This document shows positions 57,103 to 64,000 of a stretch of 64,000 bases of DNA, piece after piece. Every line of letters starts with the position of its first letter. Within the stretch, counting starts at the first letter, position 1. The stretch spans positions 62,001 to 126,000 of the forward strand of contig NZ_RCVN01000004.1 in assembly GCF_003697915.1 (NCBI RefSeq), read 5' to 3'. Position numbers and translations under genes: made by a program. Below the pieces are notes generated by a model that was given only the letters and a program-made list of their open reading frames with translations, did not search any database and was not told where the DNA came from. Source of the DNA: Staphylococcus pseudoxylosus (GTDB lineage: Bacteria; Bacillota; Bacilli; Staphylococcales; Staphylococcaceae).

Positions 57103-58011
57103 TTACCTTAATTCTATAATCATTTCATCTAAATAATTTGTTGTTAACGCTGTTTGTTTATTTAACAATTTTATATCTTTGTATAAAGCATTAACTTCTG
57201 AATTTGAACCTTGAATTTGATTCATTATTTTGATATTAATAATTAATTTTAATAGTGGGTAAGCAAGCCATTTAAAATTCTTAAAAAGCGTCGACTGTAA
57301 TTTTGGGACAATGTTATAGTTACTATGTTCAATTAGTGAATGTAATTCATTATATGACTTAATCATATTACTAAGAAGTTGTTTTTGATTTTCTTTATAT
57401 TTATGTTTCAACGATATCCCTGCATTTAGAGGTATTATCATTGCGGCATGTGACATTAACCAATCTTCGAACCTTGTTTCATAAGTTAATTTAATAGATG
57501 CATTTTTAAAAATTGCATCAAGTTTATTATGGAATGGGATTACTCCATTAAGATGACTTACTTTTAATTCCCCTGCATTAAATCGAATAACAGTTGTGGC
57601 ACTCTCCCCTCTATTTCCTCCAGTCATTAAAAAACCAAAAGATATATTTTTATGTGTGATTGATTGGCGAAGTACTGTTTGACGAAGCTTATGAGGATCA
57701 GTGTTATTACCTATAAAAATAATATTGGTACTTATATTTTGAGCTAATGAAGGTACAACTGAGTAAAAATCTGAATACTTCAATGTTACAAAGATAATAT
57801 CATAGTTATCATGCTTATCTAAATTGCTTACATAGTTAAAGTGATCCGTAGTTCTTTTATTTTGTAAATAATGATTCAACACAACGCCTCTGTTATTTAA
57901 GCGTTTATAATTTTGACCTCTAGCTAATAATGTTATGTTATTTTCAGGTTGATTTAATACATGTGCTAAATATTGCCCTTGTACTCCAGCGCCATAAATA
58001 AGAATATTCAT
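57103..58011 (-). CDS. Ketopantoate reductase-like (PanE/ApbA family) protein
   Basis: A 302-residue protein with an N-terminal Rossmann fold (GAGVQGQYLA, G7-x-G9-x-x-G12) of the ketopantoate reductase family and a helical C-terminal domain. The family reduces 2-dehydropantoate to pantoate with NADPH, but several members act on other substrates. The usual central Lys/Glu pattern is poorly matched here, so pantothenate synthesis is not assured. Since it sits behind a TetR-type operator, an inducible, non-housekeeping role is likely. The frame is open to 58080, but AAAGGAGGA lies 8 nt before ATG 58011 (MNILIYGAGV). Confidence 0.7.
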   Translation of the reverse strand: MNILIYGAGVQGQYLAHVLNQPENNITLLARGQNYKRLNNRGVVLNHYLQNKRTTDHFNYVSNLDKHDNYDIIFVTLKYSDFYSVVPSLAQNISTNIIFIGNNTDPHKLRQTVLRQSITHKNISFGFLMTGGNRGESATTVIRFNAGELKVSHLNGVIPFHNKLDAIFKNASIKLTYETRFEDWLMSHAAMIIPLNAGISLKHKYKENQKQLLSNMIKSYNELHSLIEHSNYNIVPKLQSTLFKNFKWLAYPLLKLIINIKIMNQIQGSNSEVNALYKDIKLLNKQTALTTNYLDEMIIELR

Positions 58012-58025
58012 ATGCGTCCTCCTTT

Positions 58026-58047
58026 TTAATGAACATTTGTTCATTAA
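58026..58047. promoter_or_regulatory. TetR-type operator between PanE-like and tetR genes
   Basis: Perfect inverted repeat: arms TTAATGAACA (58026-58035) and TGTTCATTAA (58038-58047) around a 2-bp centre. It lies 15 bp upstream of the PanE-like ATG and touches its ribosome-binding site, and just downstream of the minus-strand -10. Binding would directly block this gene. A similar site is not seen at the regulator's own start. Confidence 0.85.
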
Positions 58048-58059
58048 CTTGAACTTATC

Positions 58060-58087
58060 ATTATAAAAAGTTAAACTCAATAAACAA
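58060..58087 (-). promoter_or_regulatory. Promoter of the PanE-like gene
   Basis: On the minus strand TTGTTT (58087-58082), 16 bp, TATAAT (58065-58060). The operator at 58026-58047 covers the predicted start region. Confidence 0.65.
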
Positions 58088-58148
58088 AATAAGTATATTG
58101 ATGCTTATTGCACAGATTTCAAAAATCGTTGATAAATGAGGTATCGTT

Positions 58149-58670
58149 ATGGATAAAAGAAAAGAAAAATCACGTCAACTTATTATCGAAAATTTTATAA
58201 TGCTAATGCAAAAAAAGGACATTGCTAAAATATCTATGAAAGATATCGCTGAAGTTTCTAATATCAATAGAGGAACGATTTACTTAAACTTTTTAGATAA
58301 ATACGACATACTTAACCAATCATTAGATTTTATCTTAGCTGAAGCAATTGAAAAATGCGAAAGTACGATGAACCTTCAACAAGATGGTAAAGCAAATATG
58401 CGTGAAATACTCATAGCTATAGATAAACAATATTTTATCTTAAAACAATTAATACAAAAATCTGATTTAAATATATTAAGACAAACACTTTCTGAAAAAT
58501 TTATGCAAAACATAAAACAAAAAGATAATGAAATAGCGTTACAATTTTTAGGTTCGGCAATAGTAGGTGTTATTATATGGTGGATAGCGCACTCTAGACC
58601 CTGCTCTATTGATGAGTTAAGTACTGAACTATGGCATCTGTTAGAGCCACATATTGATACATTTCTATAG
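58149..58670 (+). CDS. TetR/AcrR-family transcriptional regulator
   Basis: A 173-residue regulator. The N-terminal helix-turn-helix covers about residues 10-55: IAKISMKDIAEVSNINRGTIYLNF with DKYDIL after it. The C-terminal domain (about 70-173) would bind an unknown ligand; it contains the TetR_C-like stretch LGSAIVGVIIWWIAH. GAGG lies 8 nt before ATG 58149. It is divergent from the PanE-like gene, with the 22-bp palindrome (58026-58047) between them, so that gene is its likely target. Confidence 0.85.
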   Translation: MDKRKEKSRQLIIENFIMLMQKKDIAKISMKDIAEVSNINRGTIYLNFLDKYDILNQSLDFILAEAIEKCESTMNLQQDGKANMREILIAIDKQYFILKQLIQKSDLNILRQTLSEKFMQNIKQKDNEIALQFLGSAIVGVIIWWIAHSRPCSIDELSTELWHLLEPHIDTFL

Positions 58671-58777
58671 ATTAAATGGAAAATTTTCAGCGCAATTTTA
58701 ATATACTATGTTAACGTTTGTTGTCTCACACTATAATACCTTTTAATTTAAATATATTTATCTGTCACCAAAACAAC

Positions 58778-58813
58778 AAAAGAGGCTATGACAATGAAGT
58801 CGTAGCCTCTTTT
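58778..58813. terminator. Bidirectional terminator tetR/UPF0344
   Basis: AAAAGAGGCTATGAC (58778-58792) pairs with GTCGTAGCCTCTTTT (58799-58813), one mismatch. It serves the convergent genes. Confidence 0.8.
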
Positions 58814-58820
58814 ATATAAC

Positions 58821-59210
58821 TTACAAACCAAACATTTGCGTAATTGGCCCCATCGGTAAAATAATACCAATAATGATAGTCAAGATGATAACTACAATAG
58901 TAGTCCATAATAAACTATGACTTGGTTGACCTTTTTTACGTTTAGTAATTGTCACTTCCATCAATGCAACAACTGCTACACCGCAAATCATTTTCAATGT
59001 TAGTAACATATGTCCACCTGCGTTATCAGATGAGAATGATTGAATCCAAACCCAAAAACCTGAAATTAACACAAGTAACATAAATAATCTTAAAACCATA
59101 TGAATTGGTTTAAAATAAGGTGAAGCACCTTGTTTTTCCGAAAAGTTAAAGTAAGCTGCAAAAAATAAAATAATTAATAATACCCAACTTGCTATATGCA
59201 TATGTAACAT
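58821..59210 (-). CDS. UPF0344 (YisL/DUF1516) membrane protein
   Basis: A 129-residue protein with four membrane segments, matching UPF0344/YisL in length and in the patterns [39 protein letters not shown] and the C-terminal [10 protein letters not shown]. Function unknown. The frame is open to 59237, but ATG 59210 starts the conserved MLH-type sequence and GGGGG lies about 9 nt upstream. Together with the FAH-family gene next to it, this recalls Bacillus yisL-yisK, which are also neighbours. Confidence 0.85.
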   Translation of the reverse strand: MLHMHIASWVLLIILFFAAYFNFSEKQGASPYFKPIHMVLRLFMLLVLISGFWVWIQSFSSDNAGGHMLLTLKMICGVAVVALMEVTITKRKKGQPSHSLLWTTIVVIILTIIIGIILPMGPITQMFGL

Positions 59211-59372
59211 ATAATATAACCCCCACACATTTTTCACTTCAAAAGTATATAAAACAGAAGTATATTGTAGTCTTTTAATTATAAAATCAAAAGATTACTT
59301 ACCTTATCATACTTAAAATCACTTCATTTTTCAAAAAGAATTCTATATTACTCTATTAAAGATGAAGTAAAA

Positions 59373-59423
59373 AGAGCGGGATACAAATCAAAATTTTAAA
59401 TTCGATACGTATACCCGCGCTCT
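59373..59423 (-). terminator. Terminator of the FAH-family gene
   Basis: AGAGCGGG (59373-59380) pairs with CCCGCGCTCT (59414-59423) with a 2-nt bulge, plus TAC/GTA inside. On the minus strand TTTTTAC follows. Confidence 0.65.
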
Positions 59424-59441
59424 ATATTATCTTAATAATTT

Positions 59442-60347
59442 TTATTTATCAGCAATAAAATTAGTTAATGTACCAATGTTATCGATGGTAACTTTAATCT
59501 CATCACCTGGTTGTAAAAATTTAGGTGGATTCATACCTGCACCCACGCCCGCTGGTGTGCCAGTAGCAATAATATCACCTGGATGTAGTGCCACAAATTT
59601 AGAAATTTCTTCTATCAATTCATCTATTTTAAGAATCATTTGACCTGTATTACCATCTTGACGGATTTCATTATTTACTTTCGTAACAATGTTCACATCT
59701 TCTGGTGTAGGTAATTCATCTTTTGTCACAATATAAGGACCTATTGGGCAACCACCAGTTAAACTTTTAGATAAGAATGCTTGGTCTTGTTCATTTTGAG
59801 CTTTACGGTCTGTAATATCATTGATAATAGTATAACCATATACGTAATCTAGCGCTAAACCTTTCGGAATTTTTTCACCTGATTTACCGATTACAATACC
59901 AAGTTCACCTTCGTAATCTAACTGTTCAGTAATATCTTTATGGTTAGGTATCGTGCTATTATCACCAGTTAATGACGAAGCAGCTTTTGTAAACACATAT
60001 AATCGCTGAACTTCATGATTTAGCTCACTAGCATGATCCTGATAATTACGTCCAAAGGCAATCACATTATTTGTTGGCGTAACTGGCGGTAAAAACTCTA
60101 TTTCGCTAAATTGTACTTTATAGTCGTCGCCTTTGCCACTATCTTCTGCTGCAACAACAGCTTTACGAACTTGTTCTTGAAAATCGACAACTTGGTTTTG
60201 TTGAAGTCCGTTTAATAATGTTTTCGGGTGGAATTCGCCTTCAGCAAAATCTGCAAAAACTTTTTTTAAGTCCCATGCAGCCTCTTCACGTTTAACTTTC
60301 ACACCATAAGATGTCTGTCCTTCATGTCTGAATGATAGGAATTTCAT
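59442..60347 (-). CDS. Fumarylacetoacetate hydrolase family protein (YisK-like)
   Basis: A 301-residue member of the FAH superfamily. Metal-binding residues lie in the ExE pattern of [15 protein letters not shown] and in the following [23 protein letters not shown] and [13 protein letters not shown] are typical. B. subtilis YisK, the nearest family member I can name, is an oxaloacetate decarboxylase linked to cell-wall synthesis through Mbl; whether the staphylococcal protein shares that activity is uncertain. AGGAGC precedes ATG 60347. Neighbour UPF0344 follows on the same strand. Confidence 0.85.
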   Translation of the reverse strand: MKFLSFRHEGQTSYGVKVKREEAAWDLKKVFADFAEGEFHPKTLLNGLQQNQVVDFQEQVRKAVVAAEDSGKGDDYKVQFSEIEFLPPVTPTNNVIAFGRNYQDHASELNHEVQRLYVFTKAASSLTGDNSTIPNHKDITEQLDYEGELGIVIGKSGEKIPKGLALDYVYGYTIINDITDRKAQNEQDQAFLSKSLTGGCPIGPYIVTKDELPTPEDVNIVTKVNNEIRQDGNTGQMILKIDELIEEISKFVALHPGDIIATGTPAGVGAGMNPPKFLQPGDEIKVTIDNIGTLTNFIADK

Positions 60348-60737
60348 TCAATATCAGCTCCTCATCTATATCTTATTACATATTATAACTATATTTACCC
60401 ATAAATAACAAATAAATAACTAGCGCTTACAAAAATTCTCCTGAACTCAATGAAAACGCATTTTTTCATGTTGTATGTCTGATTTGATTACAACTTCAAC
60501 TTATTATTTGTCCTTTGAAACATTAAAAACAGTTTTAAAGTTTCAAAATGAGAGTAGAACGGCAGTCTACTTGATTTAAAAGATTTGCCATCCTATCTCT
60601 ACAAAGATAACTCGTTACCATAAAGATAAAAGCTATGCATGCGTCGCCTCTCCCTATAACTCCCACTAACATATTACACATTAATGATGTCCTATACTCA
60701 TTTAATAATTTTTACAATTCATTCGCATTATCTAAAT
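60348..60737. other. Intergenic region, no gene seen
   Basis: A 390-bp AT-rich gap between the DUF418 gene and the FAH gene on the same strand. It should contain the FAH promoter and the DUF418 terminator. The only palindrome I see is AGTAGA (60551-60556) with TCTACT (60566-60571), too short to call. No coding sequence is supported. Confidence 0.4.
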
Positions 60738-61874
60738 TCATTTAAGATATGTGATCTTACGCCATAGCCATTCAAATGGTCCCATTTTAAAATGTTTTAA
60801 ATAATAGTAACAGCCTACTAATTGTAAGGCATAAACAAGTAATGCAATGATATAAGATTGATATAGTGGTAATTGATTATATAAGCCCCCACCTATACCT
60901 AAAAATATGATTGATAAAACAATGCTTTGAGTTAAATATACCGATAAACTTAATTTACCTGGATATGTGAATACTTTGAGCAAATGTGCCATACGCGTAC
61001 TTTGATACATAGCAACAAAAATTAATATATAGCCGGCAGCAACAATTGGGCCACCAACAATATTGATATTCTGGTATGCACTATTTGAGAAATCAAGTGC
61101 AAAAGGCATTTTAACTATATAACCTATAATAAGGCATAAAGCCCCCCATTTAATTGCACTTTGCTTTCGTAGTTGAATTTTCTCAACTAACTTTAATTTT
61201 TGTGCTGCTATACCTAAAAGAATATAGGGTAGAAGTTCAAAATAGGCAGTCCCTGTTACTACATCTAACACATTATATAGATTTTCGAGTGCATTTATTT
61301 TCAGAAAATCTGTATACAGTCCTTGTTGTTTAATTTCTATCAATTTAGATAAGGATACACCACTAAAATTATGCTGGGTATATGGATCATTGATTAAAGC
61401 ATTTACTGCAAACGGTATAACTAGCAATAAAATTTTTAGGATAAACAAGATGATTGCTGCTTTTATTAAACGCTTGGCTTTAGATTTAATAAACAACACC
61501 GCTATTAAACCTGTAAATGCATACCCAAATAAGATATCTCCTGAAAACACAAAAAATCCATGTAACACACCCATAAACATAAGAAAAATTAATCTTCTAA
61601 GTATTATTGGGTAATAGTTAATGCCTTTCATCTGACAATTGTCGTACATAATGCTCAAGCCATAACCAAATAAAAATGTAAAAATAGGATAAAATGAACT
61701 AATAATTAACAAGGTAATTCCGTGTAATAAAATAGCGTCAGTTCCCTGTACAACATCAGACAATAAACTTTCCTCATACGGAAAACTAAAAACTAATATA
61801 TTCATTAAAATAATACCTAGCAAACTTAATCCACGTAATGCATCTATTTCATATAACCTTTGTTGCGATGACAC
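60738..61874 (-). CDS. DUF418 (YeiB-like) membrane protein
   Basis: A 378-residue membrane protein with about ten segments. The N-terminus (YEIDALRGLSLLGIILMNI) and the C-terminal block (SLSVYLTQSIVLSIIF and GPFEWLWRK) are signatures of DUF418/YeiB proteins, distantly related to acyltransferase-3 membrane enzymes. Function unknown. The first possible start is GTG 61883, but AAGGGG would then be almost adjacent; GTG 61874 (MSSQQRLYEID) has it about 8 nt upstream and is preferred. It is 25 nt downstream of addA on the same strand. Confidence 0.8.
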   Translation of the reverse strand: MSSQQRLYEIDALRGLSLLGIILMNILVFSFPYEESLLSDVVQGTDAILLHGITLLIISSFYPIFTFLFGYGLSIMYDNCQMKGINYYPIILRRLIFLMFMGVLHGFFVFSGDILFGYAFTGLIAVLFIKSKAKRLIKAAIILFILKILLLVIPFAVNALINDPYTQHNFSGVSLSKLIEIKQQGLYTDFLKINALENLYNVLDVVTGTAYFELLPYILLGIAAQKLKLVEKIQLRKQSAIKWGALCLIIGYIVKMPFALDFSNSAYQNINIVGGPIVAAGYILIFVAMYQSTRMAHLLKVFTYPGKLSLSVYLTQSIVLSIIFLGIGGGLYNQLPLYQSYIIALLVYALQLVGCYYYLKHFKMGPFEWLWRKITYLK

Positions 61875-61899
61875 AACAAGCACCCCTTATAGTCTAGTT

Positions 61900-64000
61900 T
61901 TATTCATCAATAGAAAGTTGACCAAATTTAAAGAAATATAAATAACCTTTAACATTTGTATTCAATATAGTTTCTAAAGTGTTTCGATAATATTCCATTT
62001 GCACCTTATAACGTTCTCTTAGCTGTGCACCTATTGCTTCATCTGACATATTGCGACGTCTATTAAAGGCATCTGTCTTATAATCCACGAAGTAATATTG
62101 GCCATCCTTCTCAAATATAAGATCAATCATCCCTTGAATAATAGAAGCATCTTCTTCCATATTTTCAATGCGGTCTACTTTAGCTTGATTGACAACAAAT
62201 GGTAACTCACGATATATACGTTCACTCATAGCAATCGTTGAATATAATTCACTTTCAATAAACTGATAAATATCTTCAAATCGGACATCCTTTTTAGCAT
62301 CTTCGTCAATAATATGCTTGTCTATTAACTGATTGATAAGTACATCCACATCACTACGAGACAGCCCTTCTTTTTTAAACGGTAAATGTTGCATTACCGT
62401 ATGCATAAGCGTACCAATTTCATTTGCTTTTCGTTTCGTAGTAAGGCTTAAAAATCCTGGTCTATCATATGAGGCTGAGCCAATTCGATATTGTCTAACT
62501 CTATCGTAGTTAGTATCAGCTTGTTCTGTTTCAAGTTGTCGTTTCAGTTCTGATACGGATTGTTTTGATGGCTTTTCAATAGCTACTTGATGTGGGTATT
62601 TGAAACTTAATTGTTCATGAATCCGCGACTTAAGCTCATCATTACCAGTCTGAGCCGACTGTATATCTACTAGCGTACGTTGTTCACTTTCAGCTATAAC
62701 GATTTCTGAGGCAATATCTTCATAAAAATCTGTTTTTAACTGTACAAAAGGCATCATTGAGTCATCGATGTCATTGATTGTTGCTTCAAAACGTAATTCT
62801 TTTGGCAGTGACGTAGATTGATATTTTGCTAATATTGGATAAATCATATCAATCGGGCGTTGTGCGGTTAAACGGTAGCTCACAGGTAAGTGCGTCTGCG
62901 ACACTGAAACCTGTTCAAGTTGAGTTAGTTCTTTTTCGTCTTTTACACGCCCAATTAAAAACAATTGTTCTTTAGCGCGTGTCAATGCAACGTAAATTAA
63001 CCTCATTTCTTCTGAAATCATTTCTTTTTCGGCTATCGCTTTATACGTAACAGATGATAATGATGGATAAGACAAACGACTATCAATATCATAATATGTC
63101 ATACCCAAGCCATAGCTTTGATTTAAAATAACTGGTCTGTGCAAATCATCTCTTCTAAAACGTCTTGATAACCCAGAGTAAATCACGAATGGAAATTCTA
63201 ACCCTTTACTACTATGAATTGTCATCATTCGCACAACGTCATCATTTGGGCCAACAATATTTTCTTCACCAAAGTCCTTACCTCGTTCTATCAATTCATC
63301 TATAAAACGAATAAATTGATATAAGCCACGGAAACTAGAATTTTCAAATTCTACCGCTTTATTAAACAGTCCATATAAATTTGCGCGTCTACCTTTACCA
63401 CCAATGATGCCACTAAAATATTGAATAACATAATGGTCATTATAAAACTTATCAATTAGTTGATAGACAGGGTGACTTTGGCTATAGCGTTGATACATTT
63501 CAATATCTTTCAAGAAATATTCGAGTTTAGTGACTAATTTTTTATTAGCAGCATCATTGGCTATATAATGCTGTATCGATTGATAAAAATAATCATCATT
63601 TGGACTAAACACCCTGATATTTGATAACTCATCCTCAGTAAACTGATAAATTACAGAACGCATGAGTCCAACTAAATAAATATCTTGTAATGGATTATCT
63701 ACCGTTCTTAAGAAAGATAATATGAGTTGAACTTCAGTCTGTTCAAAGTACCCCTCTTTACTATTTACATGAAATGGTATGTTATGATCTTTAAACGCTT
63801 GTTGTATCTTACGTGCCTGACCATAGGAACGTTCTAAAATGACAATATCTTTATAACTTGGTTTACGATACTGCTCAGTTTTCATATCATAAATCTCATG
63901 TTCCGACATTATCTTTTCCACTTGTTGGACAATATATTCTGCTTCTTGTTCTGAACCATTCAAGTCCGAAGAAGCATCTTCCACTAACATGTTCAACTGG
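61900..64000 (-). CDS. addA: ATP-dependent helicase/nuclease subunit A (C-terminal part)
   Basis: The last ~700 residues of AddA (RexA); the 5' part lies beyond the right edge. AddAB unwinds and resects double-strand ends for RecA-dependent repair (the Gram-positive RecBCD). Visible are the UvrD-type helicase motifs: [22 protein letters not shown] (motif V region), [18 protein letters not shown] (motif VI), and at the C-terminus the nuclease motif [22 protein letters not shown] with the DYK of RecB-type nucleases. The complete protein is about 1200 residues in Staphylococcus. Codon 1 of the visible frame is not a start; the ATG at 63996 is internal. The DUF418 gene follows. Confidence 0.95.
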   Translation of the reverse strand, partial: QLNMLVEDASSDLNGSEQEAEYIVQQVEKIMSEHEIYDMKTEQYRKPSYKDIVILERSYGQARKIQQAFKDHNIPFHVNSKEGYFEQTEVQLILSFLRTVDNPLQDIYLVGLMRSVIYQFTEDELSNIRVFSPNDDYFYQSIQHYIANDAANKKLVTKLEYFLKDIEMYQRYSQSHPVYQLIDKFYNDHYVIQYFSGIIGGKGRRANLYGLFNKAVEFENSSFRGLYQFIRFIDELIERGKDFGEENIVGPNDDVVRMMTIHSSKGLEFPFVIYSGLSRRFRRDDLHRPVILNQSYGLGMTYYDIDSRLSYPSLSSVTYKAIAEKEMISEEMRLIYVALTRAKEQLFLIGRVKDEKELTQLEQVSVSQTHLPVSYRLTAQRPIDMIYPILAKYQSTSLPKELRFEATINDIDDSMMPFVQLKTDFYEDIASEIVIAESEQRTLVDIQSAQTGNDELKSRIHEQLSFKYPHQVAIEKPSKQSVSELKRQLETEQADTNYDRVRQYRIGSASYDRPGFLSLTTKRKANEIGTLMHTVMQHLPFKKEGLSRSDVDVLINQLIDKHIIDEDAKKDVRFEDIYQFIESELYSTIAMSERIYRELPFVVNQAKVDRIENMEEDASIIQGMIDLIFEKDGQYYFVDYKTDAFNRRRNMSDEAIGAQLRERYKVQMEYYRNTLETILNTNVKGYLYFFKFGQLSIDE

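Overview
The window is a low-GC Firmicute chromosome segment that I read as Staphylococcus. The order comK, IDEAL protein, lplA, htrA/ktr, terC, prfC, murE, ugtP-ltaA, fabI, cpaA-mgtE-rluD-nadK-relQ, yjbI-yjbH, RsaE, pepF, coiA, mecA, spx, trpS, opp, fabF-fabH, clpB, sufT, cdr and addA is, as I recall, that of the S. aureus core chromosome. Many proteins match S. aureus residue by residue at active sites: FabI Y147/Y157/K164, FabH C112/H238/N268, Cdr C43. Several others differ enough to suggest a non-aureus species. The species cannot be fixed from this window. No rRNA, tRNA, prophage, insertion sequence or CRISPR array was seen.

Layout. 0.1-9.8 kb: competence regulator comK, an IDEAL-domain protein, lipoate ligase, two small DUF/membrane genes, a nucleotidase-like protein, a four-copy 62-bp tandem repeat, a Ktr-type K+ channel subunit with a membrane HtrA protease, and a TerC-family exporter behind a yybP-ykoY-type manganese riboswitch. 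9.8-16 kb: RF3 (prfC), a YueH-like small protein, murE, and the glycolipid/lipoteichoic-acid anchor pair ugtP-ltaA. 16-22 kb: YjcG-like phosphoesterase, esterase, alanine/Na+ symporter, AI-2E-family permease and fabI. 22-28 kb: a tight minus-strand cluster, UPF0738-relQ-nadK-rluA family-mgtE-cpaA, joining alarmone synthesis, NADP supply and ion homeostasis. 28-36 kb: a CYTH protein, truncated haemoglobin, yjbH (Spx adaptor), the RsaE sRNA, pepF, coiA, mecA, spx and trpS, so the Spx/ClpXP and MecA/ClpCP proteolysis network is clustered. 36-47 kb: oppBCDFA behind a CodY-like box, an MFS exporter, and fabHF behind a perfect FapR operator. 47-64 kb: clpB with a three-heptad CtsR operator, an NTF2-like protein, a decayed SDR pseudogene, an OatA-like acyltransferase, sufT, a HAD phosphatase, CoA-disulfide reductase, a PanE-like gene next to a TetR regulator with a 22-bp operator, UPF0344, a FAH-family enzyme, a DUF418 protein and the C-terminal part of addA.

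Most of the window is ordinary core genome. The parts that known features do not explain are mostly non-coding: the 62-bp tandem repeat, a ~150-nt element present in two diverged copies (beside fabI and coiA), a structured segment between spx and mecA, and orphan palindromes upstream of the MFS gene and the esterase. I found no convincing new multi-gene system.
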